From Streptomyces vietnamensis (GTDB lineage: Bacteria > Actinomycetota > Actinomycetes > Streptomycetales > Streptomycetaceae): a stretch of DNA of 64,000 nt. The first letter of the stretch is position 1. Each line of letters starts with the position of its first letter. Under the pieces are notes generated by a model. The model was not told the origin of the DNA. It did no database searches and was given only the letters and a program-made list of their open reading frames with translations. This document shows, one piece after another, positions 15,534 to 23,959 of the stretch. The DNA is taken from assembly GCF_000830005.1 (NCBI RefSeq), contig NZ_CP010407.1, positions 5,770,001 through 5,834,000 on the forward strand. The letters run 5' to 3'. Both the position numbers and the translations under genes were made by a program.

Positions 15534-16265
15534 CTAGGGGATCTCCACCAGCCGGGCCCTGAGCGCCGTCACCACCGCCGGGTCGAGCCCGACGTGGCCG
15601 GTGACGTACTCGTACACCGAGCCGTACCGCTCGCGCAGGTCCGCGAGGAACAGCCGGATGACGTCGGCGGGCGCCCGGCCGAAGCCCGGCCAGCGCGGCT
15701 CCTTGCCGGGGTGTGCGGCCCGCCAGTCGTCGGTCAGCCGCTCCGTGGCCAGCTCGGTGAGCGCGAAGTCCGCGAGGATCTCCTCGTCCGGGACGTCCAG
15801 GAGACCGAGGACGACGGCCGCGAGCAGACCCGTACGGTCCTTCCCGGAGTGGCAGTGGAAGACGAGCGGTTCCTCGGCGGCGGCGATCAGCTCCAGGGCC
15901 GTACGGAGCTCCTCCGCCCCGTCCTCGGCGACCTCGGCGTACCGGTCGGCGAGGTAGCGCCACGGGTCGAGCGCGGGGTCGATGGACTCCTGGTGGTAGA
16001 AGCGGTGCTCGATGGAGAGGTTGTGCCAGGAGACCCCCTCGGTCTCCGGCAGTCGGCCCTTCTCGGCGATCTCCCAGGGGTAGCGCAGGTCGATCACCGT
16101 GCCCACGCCCAGTGCCCGGAAGCGCTCCAGGTCGGCGTCCGCGAGCTTGCCGAGGGAGTCGGAGCGGTAGAGGGCCTCCCACCGCACGGTGCCGCCGTCG
16201 GCGGTCCGATAGCCGCCCAGGTCACGGAAGTTGTGGACTCGGTCGAAGTCTATGTGTCGTCTCAC
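15534..16265 (-). CDS. Protein-tyrosine phosphatase (DSP/PtpB-like)
   Basis: A 243-residue cysteine phosphatase. The P-loop is HCHSGKDRTG, the Cx5R signature with nucleophile Cys138 and phosphate-binding Arg144. The N-terminal FDRVHNFRDLGGYRTADGGTVRWEALYRSD segment and the absence of a second phosphatase loop are typical of the Y_phosphatase3 group (mycobacterial PtpB relatives), whose members act on phosphotyrosine and in some cases phosphoinositides. Substrate here is unknown. The start is the ATG at 16265. A 27-bp tandem repeat fills the gap to the upstream XRE gene, which is on the same strand. Confidence 0.88.
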   Translation of the reverse strand: MRRHIDFDRVHNFRDLGGYRTADGGTVRWEALYRSDSLGKLADADLERFRALGVGTVIDLRYPWEIAEKGRLPETEGVSWHNLSIEHRFYHQESIDPALDPWRYLADRYAEVAEDGAEELRTALELIAAAEEPLVFHCHSGKDRTGLLAAVVLGLLDVPDEEILADFALTELATERLTDDWRAAHPGKEPRWPGFGRAPADVIRLFLADLRERYGSVYEYVTGHVGLDPAVVTALRARLVEIP

Positions 16266-16288
16266 GGCGCCAATGTACGGGCCTGATT

Positions 16289-16396
16289 CACCGTCACGGA
16301 CCCACCGCCAGGACCCACCGTCACGGACCCACCACCAGGACCCACCGTCACGGATCCACCGCCAGGACCCCCCGTCAGGGACCCACCTCCGCCCAG
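16289..16396. repeat. 27-bp tandem repeat, about four units
   Basis: Three almost identical 27-bp units (16289-16315, 16316-16342, 16343-16369; CACCGTCACGGACCC then ACCGCCAGGACC) differ by one or two bases. A degenerate fourth unit runs into the last codons of the XRE gene. In one minus-strand frame the array reads as a nine-residue repeat GGGSVTVGP, but no gene uses that frame. The array lies between the XRE and phosphatase genes. Confidence 0.85.
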
Positions 16397-17049
16397 AAGT
16401 GGTCGGTGATCTCGTCCAGGTAGGCGCGCCCCTCGTCGCCGGTCGACCACCCCGAGGCGCCCCAGCTGCTGATCGCGGTCATCTGCGCGTGGTAGTCCGT
16501 GTGGAGCTGCTGGAGCGCGGACTCCACGATCCGCTTGGGCAGCGGCACCAACTTCACGATCGGCTTCACGTACGCCTGCCAGCGGGTGGTGGCCGCGCTG
16601 CGCAGCAGCTCGGCGAGGGGCCCGTCGCCGCCGGTCGCGGTGATCAGGGTGCGCGGGGTGAGGCCGAGCGCCTCGGCGAGGGCGGCCGTCTGGCGTTCGT
16701 TGCCGCGCCAGCCGCCCTCGTCCTCCATCCGCTGGTACGCGGAGGCCGACATGCCCACCCGCCGGGCGAGGTCCTCGACGGCGAGCCCGCGCGCGACCCG
16801 GTGCTCGCGGAGGCTGGCGGGGGCGGCGATCAGGTCCACGGGGGAGCACCACAGGACGCCCGCGAGGGCGGTGAGCTCCTGCTCGTTCGGGATCGCCCGG
16901 CCGCGCTCCCAGGCGACCACGGTCTCGGGGGCGACGAAGAGGCCGTACTGTGCCCGCAGGCCGTAGGCGACGTGGTCGGGGGCCATGCCGAGTCCCTCGC
17001 GGAGACGGCGCGCGGCCGGGGCGTCGAAGGGTGGGGAGGGTTGGTGCAC
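16375..17049 (-). CDS. XRE-type regulator with two helix-turn-helix domains
   Basis: A 224-residue DNA-binding protein. Two Cro/C1-type HTH domains are seen: about residues 15-75 (LREGLGMAPDHVAYGLRAQYGLFVAPETVVAWERGRAIPNEQELTALAGVL) and 78-135 (SLREHRVARGLAVEDLARRVGMSASAYQRMEDEG). The C-terminal 90 residues have no recognised ligand domain. The start is the ATG at 17049. Its last codons fall within a 27-bp tandem repeat, so the C-terminus may vary between strains. Target genes are unknown; the phosphatase downstream is on the same strand. Confidence 0.85.
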   Translation of the reverse strand: MHQPSPPFDAPAARRLREGLGMAPDHVAYGLRAQYGLFVAPETVVAWERGRAIPNEQELTALAGVLWCSPVDLIAAPASLREHRVARGLAVEDLARRVGMSASAYQRMEDEGGWRGNERQTAALAEALGLTPRTLITATGGDGPLAELLRSAATTRWQAYVKPIVKLVPLPKRIVESALQQLHTDYHAQMTAISSWGASGWSTGDEGRAYLDEITDHFWAEVGP

Positions 17050-17150
17050 CCGGCCACGGTAGATACGAGAAGTGACGGCTGGCTACGGTGCGTTCCCCCA
17101 ACGTGCAGCGTCGTAGGAACATGGGAACCGGGCGGTAACCGCGGGGTCGC

Positions 17151-17846
17151 TCAGTGTCGGCCCGCCGGACCGTCGAGCCAGCGGTACTGGAGCTCGGGCC
17201 GCCCGATCTGCCCGTACTGCGGGGCGCGCACGGCCCGGCCCCCGGTGACCAGGTGCTCCAGATAGCGGCGCGCGGTGATCCGGGAGATCCCGACGGCCGC
17301 CCCGGCCTCGGCGGCCGTGAGCCCCGCCGGGGTGGCGCGGAGGGTACGGGTGACCGCTTCCAACGTCGGGCCGCTCAGCCCCTTGGGGAGCGTGGCGGGG
17401 TGCGGGGCCCGGAGCGTGGCGAGCGCCCGGTCCACCTCGTCCTGCCCGGAGGCCTCCCCGGCGGCCGCCCGGAACTCGGCGTACCGGACGAGCCGGTCCC
17501 GGAGCGTGGCGAACGCGAAGGGCTTCAGGACGTACTGGACGACGCCGAGGGACACGCCCTCGCGGACGACCGCCAGATCGCGGGCGGAGGTCACGGCTAT
17601 GACGTCGGCGGAGTGCCCGGCGGCCCGCAGGGCGCGAAGGAGCTGGAGGCCGTGCCCGTCGGGCAGGTAGAGGTCGAGCAGGATCAGGTCGACCGGCGTC
17701 CGGTCGAGGATCCGTACGGCGGCGGCCCGCGAGTGCGCGACCCCGACGACCCGGAAGCCCTCGACGCGCCCCGCGTAGAGCGCGTGGGCGTCGGCCGCGA
17801 CGGGATCGTCCTCGACGACGAGGACCCGGAGCGGACTCGTACTCAC
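17151..17846 (-). CDS. CitB/DcuR-type response regulator
   Basis: A 231-residue regulator. The receiver domain (5-120) has the acidic pocket VVEDD, phospho-acceptor Asp58 (LILLDLYLPDG) and the conserved Lys in QYVLKPF. The C-terminal HTH (about 165-225, LTAAEAGAAVGISRITARRYLEHLV) is of the CitT/DpiA type, typical of systems that sense citrate or C4-dicarboxylates. The start is GTG at 17846 and overlaps the kinase stop in GTGA, so kinase and regulator are coupled. The divergent dicarboxylate symporter gene is the obvious target (inference from context). Confidence 0.9.
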   Translation of the reverse strand: MSTSPLRVLVVEDDPVAADAHALYAGRVEGFRVVGVAHSRAAAVRILDRTPVDLILLDLYLPDGHGLQLLRALRAAGHSADVIAVTSARDLAVVREGVSLGVVQYVLKPFAFATLRDRLVRYAEFRAAAGEASGQDEVDRALATLRAPHPATLPKGLSGPTLEAVTRTLRATPAGLTAAEAGAAVGISRITARRYLEHLVTGGRAVRAPQYGQIGRPELQYRWLDGPAGRH

Positions 17847-19468
17847 GCGATCACCTCTTCTTCCTCGCCGGCCCGGCCCTCTCGCGGCAGCGGCAGCCGT
17901 ACGGTGAACTGCGCGCCGCCCTCCTCCGCGTCCGCCAGTTCCAGCGTGCCCGACGCGCGGGAGACCGCCTGGCCCACCAGGGCGAGACCGAGGCCGCGGC
18001 CGGGGCCCCGGGTGGACCAGCCGCGCCCGAGGACCGCCTCCCGGTCGGCGGGGCGGACGCCGGGGCCGCTGTCGCCGACCCGGAGCAGCAGCTCGCCGTC
18101 GCCCGCGCGGGCCGCGACCGTGACGGTCACGCGCGCGTGCGGGGTCCCGCCGGCCGCCTCCACCGCGTTGTCGATGAGGTTGCCGAGGATCGTCACCAGG
18201 TCCCGGGAGGGCAGCGCCGCCGGCACCCGGCCGTCGTCGATGCGGCTGTCCTCGGTGAGGAGCAGCTCCACGCCCCGCTCGTTGGCCTGCGCCGCCTTGC
18301 CGAGCAGCAGCGCCGCGAGGACCGGTTCGCCGACGGCGTCGACGACCCGGTCGGTCAGCGCCTGGGCGAGCTCGAGCTCCGCCGTCGCGAACTCCACGGC
18401 CTCCGCCACCCGGCCCAGTTCGATCAGCGACACGACCGTGTGCAGCCGGTTCGCCGCCTCGTGGGCCTGCGAGCGGAGCGCCTCCGTGAAGCCCCGCTCG
18501 GAGTCCAGCTCGCCGGAGAGCGCCTGCAGCTCGGTGCGGTCCCTGAGGGTGACGACGGTGCCGCGCCGCTCCCCGCCCACCACCGGGCGGGTGCTGACCA
18601 CGAGGACCCGGTCGGCCGTCAGGTGCGTCTCGTCGACGCGCGGCTCCGAGGAGAGCAGCGCCCCCGTCAGGGACGCCGGCAGGCCGAGCTCGGCGGCCGG
18701 GCGGCCGACGACCCCCTCGTCCAGGCCGAGCAGCTCCCGCGCGCCGTCGTTGATGAGGGCGATCCGCCGCCGGCCGTCCAGCATCACGAGCCCTTCGCGG
18801 ACCGCGTGCAGGGCGGCCTCGTGATAGTCGTGCATCCGGCTCAGCTCGGTCGCGTTCATGCCGTGCGTGTGGCGGCGCAGGCGCGCGTTCACCACGTACG
18901 TCCCCGCCCCGCCGAGCACGAGCGCCGCGCCCGCCATGCAGAGCAGGGCGGTCACCTGCTCCCGTACCTGCTCGCTGATCTTGTCGATCGTGATGCCCGC
19001 GCTGACCAGGGCGACGACCCGGCCGTGGTCGAGGACGGGCGCCACGGTCCGCACGGAGGGGCCGAGGACGCCCAGGTGCGTCTCGGAGTAGAGCCGGCCC
19101 CGGCGCGCCTCCTCGATGTGACCGAGGTACGTGCGGCCGATCTGCGCCGGATCCGGATGCGTCCAGCGGGTGCCGTCCGGGGCCATGACCACCACGAAGG
19201 CGACGCCCGCGTGCCGGCGCAGCGACTCCGCGTACGGCTGGAGGGCGGCCGTCGGGTCGGCGGAGCGGGCGGCGGCGAGCACGGACGGGGAGTCGGCGAC
19301 GGCGGCGGCGGTCGCCGTCGCCTGGCGCCGCGCGGTCTCCTCGGCCTGCGCCCGGTCCGTGAGGTACGCGAAGACCGAGCATCCCGCCACGACGACGGCC
19401 ACCAGCACGACCTGCATCGCGAAGAGCTGGCCGGCCAGGCTGCGGGGGCGGGGGAGGCGGAGGCGCAT
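17843..19468 (-). CDS. CitA/DcuS-like sensor histidine kinase
   Basis: A 541-residue membrane sensor. A transmembrane helix (about 12-35) and a second (about 170-195) enclose an extracellular sensor of the sCache/PAS-like type. A cytoplasmic PAS domain follows (about 210-310), then the H-box SQAHEAANRLHTVVSLIELG with the phospho-acceptor His, and an HATPase domain with LGNLIDNAVEA (N-box) and DSGPGV and GRGLGLALV (G-boxes). This architecture is that of kinases sensing external citrate, fumarate or malate. The ATG at 19468 is the likely start. It pairs with the downstream regulator and diverges from the dicarboxylate symporter gene. Confidence 0.9.
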   Translation of the reverse strand: MRLRLPRPRSLAGQLFAMQVVLVAVVVAGCSVFAYLTDRAQAEETARRQATATAAAVADSPSVLAAARSADPTAALQPYAESLRRHAGVAFVVVMAPDGTRWTHPDPAQIGRTYLGHIEEARRGRLYSETHLGVLGPSVRTVAPVLDHGRVVALVSAGITIDKISEQVREQVTALLCMAGAALVLGGAGTYVVNARLRRHTHGMNATELSRMHDYHEAALHAVREGLVMLDGRRRIALINDGARELLGLDEGVVGRPAAELGLPASLTGALLSSEPRVDETHLTADRVLVVSTRPVVGGERRGTVVTLRDRTELQALSGELDSERGFTEALRSQAHEAANRLHTVVSLIELGRVAEAVEFATAELELAQALTDRVVDAVGEPVLAALLLGKAAQANERGVELLLTEDSRIDDGRVPAALPSRDLVTILGNLIDNAVEAAGGTPHARVTVTVAARAGDGELLLRVGDSGPGVRPADREAVLGRGWSTRGPGRGLGLALVGQAVSRASGTLELADAEEGGAQFTVRLPLPREGRAGEEEEVIA

Positions 19469-19569
19469 GCGGGTAAGTGTGCACGTGGGAACGGTCGCGG
19501 GCGGTACCGCGTTCCCGAATCGTGCCCTTCCCGCCGGGGTCCGTCGTCGGGTCCGTCGTCGGGACCGTC

Positions 19570-19613
19570 GTTTCGGTCGTGAACGAAACGTACGCAACCG
19601 TGACCCGGGTCAC
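19570..19613. promoter_or_regulatory. Operator candidates between sensor kinase and dctA
   Basis: Two elements lie close to the symporter gene: GTTTCG-n8-CGAAAC (19570-19589) and the perfect 14-bp palindrome GTGACCCGGGTCAC (19600-19613). The second fits the GTG-N6-GNCAC pattern described for Streptomyces Crp sites. Just upstream (about 19538-19570) GTCCGTCGTCGG-like 12-mers are repeated three times. Confidence 0.45.
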
Positions 19614-19677
19614 AGGCTGATGGATAGTCGCGGAGGTCCACCGGGACGTGGACACCCATCAGCACGAGGAGGACCCC

Positions 19678-21027
19678 GTGGCCGCACGCCGGGACCGCAC
19701 CCACTATCTGTATCTGGCCGTCATCGGCGCCGTACTGCTCGGCATCGCGGTCGGATTCCTGGCGCCGGGCGTCGCCGTCGAGCTCAAGCCGATCGGCACC
19801 GGCTTCGTCAACCTGATCAAGATGATGATCTCGCCGATCATCTTCTGCACGATCGTGCTCGGCGTCGGCTCGGTCCGCAAGGCCGCGAAGGTCGGCGCCG
19901 TCGGCGGTCTCGCCCTCGGCTACTTCCTCGTGATGTCGACCGTCGCACTCGCGATCGGTCTGCTCGTCGGCAACCTCCTGGAGCCCGGCTCCGGACTCCA
20001 CCTCACCAAGGAGCTCGCCGAGGCCGGCGCGAAGCAGGCCGAGGGCGCGAGCGAGTCGACCTCGGACTTCCTGCTCGGGATCATCCCGACCACCCTCGTC
20101 TCGGCCTTCACCGGGGGCGAGGTCCTGCAGACCCTCCTCGTCGCGCTTCTCGCGGGCTTCGCGCTCCAGGCGATGGGTGCGGCCGGTGAACCGGTTCTGC
20201 GCGGGATCGGACACATCCAGAAGCTCGTCTTCCGCATCCTCGGCATGATCATGTGGGCGGCGCCGGTCGGCGCGTTCGGCGCGATCGCGGCGGTCGTCGG
20301 CGCGACGGGCGCCGCGGCGCTGAAGTCGCTGGCCGTCATCATGATCGGCTTTTACCTGACGTGCGGGCTCTTCGTCTTCCTCGTCCTCGGCACGCTGCTC
20401 CGCCTGATCGCCGGGATCAACATCTGGTCGCTCCTGAAGTACCTGGGCCGCGAGTTCCTGCTGATCCTCTCGACGTCCTCCTCCGAGTCCGCGCTGCCGC
20501 GGCTCATCGCGAAGATGGAGCACCTGGGCGTCAGCAAGCCGGTCGTCGGCATCACCGTGCCGACCGGCTACTCCTTCAACCTCGACGGCACCGCGATCTA
20601 CCTGACGATGGCCTCGCTCTTCACCGCCGAGGCGATGGGGAACCCGCTGTCGATCGGCGAGCAGATCTCCCTCCTCGTCTTCATGATCATCGCCTCGAAG
20701 GGCGCGGCGGGCGTGACCGGCGCCGGACTCGCGACGCTCGCGGGCGGCCTCCAGTCGCACCGGCCGGAGCTGGTCGACGGCGTCGGCCTGATCGTCGGCA
20801 TCGACCGCTTCATGAGCGAGGCGCGCGCCCTGACGAACTTCGCCGGCAACGCGGTGGCGACGGTGCTCGTCGGCACGTGGACGAAGGAGATCGACAAGGA
20901 GCGGGCGGCGGAGGTCCTGGCGGGGCGGATCCCCTTCGACGAGACGACGCTCGTGGACGACCACGGGCCGGCGCCGGTGCCGGACCAGCGCGCGGAGGGC
21001 GAAGAGAAGGCCCGCGCGGGCGTCTGA
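19678..21027 (+). CDS. dctA: Cation:C4-dicarboxylate symporter (DctA/GltP family)
   Basis: A 449-residue inner-membrane transporter of the DAACS family, predicted to import fumarate, malate, succinate or acidic amino acids with protons or sodium. Family signatures are clear: LIKMMISPIIFCTIVLGV, the re-entrant serine-rich loop STSSSESALPRL, and GITVPTGYSFNLDGTAIYLTMASLF, then the second loop region SKGAAGVTGAGLATL. GTG at 19678 is preferred because GAGGAGG ends five bases before it; an in-frame GTG at 19648 has a poorer site. It is divergent from the CitA/CitB-like pair, as is usual for substrate-induced dicarboxylate uptake. A terminator follows. Confidence 0.9.
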   Translation: MAARRDRTHYLYLAVIGAVLLGIAVGFLAPGVAVELKPIGTGFVNLIKMMISPIIFCTIVLGVGSVRKAAKVGAVGGLALGYFLVMSTVALAIGLLVGNLLEPGSGLHLTKELAEAGAKQAEGASESTSDFLLGIIPTTLVSAFTGGEVLQTLLVALLAGFALQAMGAAGEPVLRGIGHIQKLVFRILGMIMWAAPVGAFGAIAAVVGATGAAALKSLAVIMIGFYLTCGLFVFLVLGTLLRLIAGINIWSLLKYLGREFLLILSTSSSESALPRLIAKMEHLGVSKPVVGITVPTGYSFNLDGTAIYLTMASLFTAEAMGNPLSIGEQISLLVFMIIASKGAAGVTGAGLATLAGGLQSHRPELVDGVGLIVGIDRFMSEARALTNFAGNAVATVLVGTWTKEIDKERAAEVLAGRIPFDETTLVDDHGPAPVPDQRAEGEEKARAGV

Positions 21028-21086
21028 GGCCCCGGGGCCCGGTGAGGCCCCGGGTCCCGGGTCTTGAGCCGGATCCGGGGCCCGGG

Positions 21087-21123
21087 AGGAGGGCGGCCCC
21101 CCATCGAGGGGGGTCGCCCTCCT
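21087..21123. terminator. Bidirectional terminator between dctA and aldo-keto reductase
   Basis: Arms AGGAGGGCG and CGCCCTCCT plus CCCCCC/GGGGGG with a G-T pair between them form a 16-bp stem with a five-base loop, placed between convergent genes. Confidence 0.8.
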
Positions 21124-21127
21124 CGCG

Positions 21128-22009
21128 TCAGATGCCGTTCAGGGCCGCCAGCTCCTCCGGCGAGAGCACCAGTGACACCGCCCCCGCCGAATCCCGTACC
21201 GTCTCCGGCCGGCTCGCCCCCGGGATCGGGAGGACCGTCGGCGAGCGGGTCAGGAGCCAGGCGAGGGCCACCCGCTGCGGGCTGACCCCGTGCGCCCGCG
21301 CCACCCGGTGGAAGGCGCCGAACTCCGGGTCCTCCTCCAGGGCCGACGCCCCGTCCAGGGAGCTCCGCGAGATGCCGCCCAGCGGGCTCCACGGCAGGAA
21401 CGCGAGGCCGAGCGAAGCGCAGAGCCGCAGCTCCGCCTCGCTGTCCCGTACCGCCGGCGAGTACCGGTTCTGTACGGAGACCAGCCGGTCGCCGAGGATC
21501 TCGCGGGCCAGCCGGATCTGGTCGACGTCCACGTTCGAGATGCCCGCCGACCGCACCGTGCCCGCGTCCAGCAACTCCCGCACCGCGCCCAGCGATTCGG
21601 CGTATGGGACCGCCGGGTCCGGCTTGTGCAGCTGGTACAGGCCGATCGCGTCGCCGCCGAGCCGCCGCGCCGAGCCCTCCGCCGCCCGCCGCAGGTGCTC
21701 GGGCCGGCCGTCCACGGTCCAGCCGCCGTCCGCCGTGCGTCCCCGGCCGCCCTTCGTCGCCACGAGCACGCCGTCCGTGCCGCCGCCGTACGAGGCCAGG
21801 GCCCGGGCCACGAGGAGTTCGCCCTCGCCCGGTGTGCCGCCCGGCGGGTGGTAGGAGTCGGCGGTGTCGAGCAGCGTCACGCCCGCGTCGAGAGCCGCGT
21901 GCACGGTGGCGACGGCCCGCGCCTCGTCCGGCCGGCCCTCGATGGACAGCGGCATCGTGCCGAATCCGATGGCTCCGACCCGTACGTCGCCCAGCATCCG
22001 GTACCGCAT
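21128..22009 (-). CDS. Aldo-keto reductase
   Basis: A 293-residue NADPH-dependent oxidoreductase of the AKR superfamily (TIM barrel). Family features: AIGFGTMPLS at the first strand, DAGVTLLDTADSYHPPGGTPGEGELLVARAL with the catalytic Asp and Tyr, LVATKGGRG with the catalytic Lys, LYQLHKPDP with the catalytic His, and GISNVDVDQI with PIPGASRPETV for cofactor binding. The ATG at 22009 overlaps the stop of the upstream epimerase gene by one base (TGATG), so the two are coupled. The substrate is unknown. Confidence 0.9.
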   Translation of the reverse strand: MRYRMLGDVRVGAIGFGTMPLSIEGRPDEARAVATVHAALDAGVTLLDTADSYHPPGGTPGEGELLVARALASYGGGTDGVLVATKGGRGRTADGGWTVDGRPEHLRRAAEGSARRLGGDAIGLYQLHKPDPAVPYAESLGAVRELLDAGTVRSAGISNVDVDQIRLAREILGDRLVSVQNRYSPAVRDSEAELRLCASLGLAFLPWSPLGGISRSSLDGASALEEDPEFGAFHRVARAHGVSPQRVALAWLLTRSPTVLPIPGASRPETVRDSAGAVSLVLSPEELAALNGI

Positions 22010-22905
22010 CAGCGCGCCCCTCCGATCGTCTCCGCCACTGCCTTCGGCAGCCATGCGCCGGAATCGCCGAACGCATAACCCAGCGAAACCGCCCGGGAGT
22101 TGTCCATGCCGTACGAGCGCGTGAAGGAGAACGGCGAGACCTCGCCGACCTCCACCTCCTGGAACACCGTCCGGCCCCCCACCAGCCTCTCGATCTCCGC
22201 GCAGATGTCGGCCGTGGTGAGCGGGCCGTGAGAGTGCGCGTTCACCGGGCCGGTGAAGTCCGCCTCGACCGCCCACGCGAGGAACGCCGCGATCTCCTCC
22301 ACGTACACGTACGTCGCCGGGTGGTTCACCACCGGCACCGCGATCGGCTCGCCCGCCCGGATGCGCCGCGCGTAATGGTCCAGACGGCCCGTGAAGTCGT
22401 CCGCACCGCCCAGGACGTGCGCCACCCGCACCGAGGTCCACGCGAAGGGCGTGCCCGCCGCGAAGACCGCCTCGGCCTGCCGCTTCCCCTCCCCGTAGTG
22501 CGCCTCCAGGAACTCCGGGTCCTCCCAGGGCAGGCCGGTGTCGACGGCCACCGTGGCCAGGTCGAGGGCCGCCTCGGCGACCGGTACGGGCGAGTCCTCG
22601 TACTCGTACACCTCGACCGTCGAGGTCATCACATAGCGGCCGGTGCGCGTCCCGAACACCCGCCGGGCGATCTCCGCCTGGCGCGGGGTGTAGCAGACCT
22701 GGTCCACGACGACGTCGAAGGAACGGCCTGCGAGAACGGATTCCAGGGCGGCTTCGTCGTCGCGGTCGGCGACCAACTGCTCGATTCCCTCCGGGGCCGC
22801 GGAAGAACCCCGGTTGAGCACCGTGATCCGGTGCCCGGATTCCCGGAGGAGCGCGATGAGCCGCTTTCCGAAATAGCGGTTCCCGCCGATGACCAGAACG
22901 TCCAT
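22009..22905 (-). CDS. NAD-dependent epimerase/dehydratase family protein
   Basis: A 298-residue extended short-chain dehydrogenase. The N-terminal Rossmann motif is VLVIGGNRYFGKRL (GGNxxFG, the atypical form of the CSP41/isoflavone-reductase-like group). No clear YxxxK catalytic pair is obvious at the usual site, but HYGEGKRQAE may serve. The ATG at 22905 is preceded by AGGGAG. It is first in a two-gene unit with the aldo-keto reductase and divergent from an Lrp-type regulator that probably controls it. The substrate is unknown. Confidence 0.85.
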   Translation of the reverse strand: MDVLVIGGNRYFGKRLIALLRESGHRITVLNRGSSAAPEGIEQLVADRDDEAALESVLAGRSFDVVVDQVCYTPRQAEIARRVFGTRTGRYVMTSTVEVYEYEDSPVPVAEAALDLATVAVDTGLPWEDPEFLEAHYGEGKRQAEAVFAAGTPFAWTSVRVAHVLGGADDFTGRLDHYARRIRAGEPIAVPVVNHPATYVYVEEIAAFLAWAVEADFTGPVNAHSHGPLTTADICAEIERLVGGRTVFQEVEVGEVSPFSFTRSYGMDNSRAVSLGYAFGDSGAWLPKAVAETIGGAR

Positions 22906-22972
22906 GAATCCCAACTCCCTTGTTTCCGAACCCAAGTGTTACGTTGTGCGCTCGCCGATTGAAGGGGGAAAC

Positions 22973-23491
22973 ATGGGAGTGCAGGCCGTACCGCCGAAGG
23001 AACCACGGCATTCGCGGGCCGTCGCCGACGAAACCTCGGCAGCCGCTTTCGACCCCATCGACCGGCAGATCCTGGACCTCCTCCAGACCGACGGGCGCAT
23101 CAAGCTCAGCGAGCTCGGCCGCCGCGTCCGGCTCAGCCCCGCGGCCGTCACCGAGCGCGTCCGCCGCCTGGAGGCGAGCGGGGCGGTCACCGGCTACGGC
23201 GCCCACGTCTCACCGGCCCTGCTCGGCTACGGGATCCAGGCCTTCATCCGGGTGAACCCGCACGGCGGCTACAACCTCAAGCACCCCCGCACCCTGGAGC
23301 TGACCTCCCGCCCCGAGGTCCTGGAGGTGCACCACGTGGTCGGCGAGGACTGCTGGATCCTCAAGGTCGCCGTCACCGACACCGTCCACCTGGAGGACGT
23401 CCTGGAGCAGACCTCGGCCCTCGGCCGGACCACGACCTCCATCGTGCTGTCCTCCCCGGTGGTCCGGAAGCCCCTCCTCCCGCCGGCCTGA
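22973..23491 (+). CDS. Lrp/AsnC family transcriptional regulator
   Basis: A 172-residue feast/famine regulator. The N-terminal winged HTH is clear (about 25-75, DPIDRQILDLLQTDGRIKLSELGRRVRLSPAAVTERVRRLEASGAVTGYGAHV), followed by the RAM effector-binding domain (about 85-160, with LEVHHVVGEDCWILKVAVTDTVHLEDVL). The ATG at 22973 follows GAAGGGGGA. It is divergent from the epimerase/aldo-keto reductase pair across 67 bases and likely regulates it; the ligand, probably an amino acid, is unknown. Confidence 0.9.
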   Translation: MGVQAVPPKEPRHSRAVADETSAAAFDPIDRQILDLLQTDGRIKLSELGRRVRLSPAAVTERVRRLEASGAVTGYGAHVSPALLGYGIQAFIRVNPHGGYNLKHPRTLELTSRPEVLEVHHVVGEDCWILKVAVTDTVHLEDVLEQTSALGRTTTSIVLSSPVVRKPLLPPA

Positions 23492-23500
23492 CGCCGTCGC

Positions 23501-23531
23501 TTGCCTTGACGTCGGCGTCAAGGCCTACCGT
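23501..23531 (+). promoter_or_regulatory. MerR-type promoter with 19-bp spacer and perfect operator
   Basis: TTGCCT (23501-23506) and TACCGT (23526-23531) are separated by 19 bases, the abnormal spacing that MerR activators correct by twisting DNA. The spacer carries the perfect inverted repeat CCTTGACG-TCGG-CGTCAAGG (23504-23523). The -10 ends seven bases before the merR ATG, predicting a leaderless mRNA. Confidence 0.75.
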
Positions 23532-23538
23532 CGGGGAC

Positions 23539-23955
23539 ATGCGCATCGGAGAGCTGGCCGAGCGGGCCGGGACGACCACGCGGACCCTGCGGTACTACGA
23601 GTCCCGCGGTCTCCTCACCGCCCGGCGTACGGACCAGGGGCACCGCACGTACGACGAGGACGACCTGCGGCTGCTCCAGCAGATCAGGACCCTGCAGGAC
23701 TTCGGGTTCGAGCTCGAGGAGACCCGGCCGTTCGTCGACTGCCTGCGCGCGGGGCACCCGGCGGGGGACTCCTGTCCCGCGTCGATCGCCGTCTACCGGC
23801 GGAAGGTCGCCGAACTGGACGGGCTCATCGAACAGCTCCAGGCGGTACGCGCCCAGGTGGGCGCCCAGCTGCTCCGGGCCGAGGCGGAACTGCCGCACGG
23901 CCCGGAGCCCCGGTGCGAACTCGAAGCGGTGACGGACACGGATACGGAGGGGTGA
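23539..23955 (+). CDS. MerR family regulator, probably redox-responsive
   Basis: A 138-residue MerR protein. The winged HTH (1-70) starts MRIGELAERAGTTTRTLRYYESRGLL, and a dimerisation helix follows (about 80-115). Three cysteines, Cys68, Cys79 and Cys126, lie where MerR proteins bind metals or form disulfides, so thiol or metal sensing is plausible but not shown. The ATG at 23539 is close behind its own MerR-type promoter. It is followed after four bases by a thioredoxin gene, so the pair looks like a self-activated thiol-stress unit. Confidence 0.88.
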   Translation: MRIGELAERAGTTTRTLRYYESRGLLTARRTDQGHRTYDEDDLRLLQQIRTLQDFGFELEETRPFVDCLRAGHPAGDSCPASIAVYRRKVAELDGLIEQLQAVRAQVGAQLLRAEAELPHGPEPRCELEAVTDTDTEG

Positions 23956-23959
23956 CGGG

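Noticed and set aside
16289..16396. CRISPR array
   Set aside because: The 27-bp units are directly adjacent without unique spacers, and there are no cas genes; this is a simple tandem repeat.
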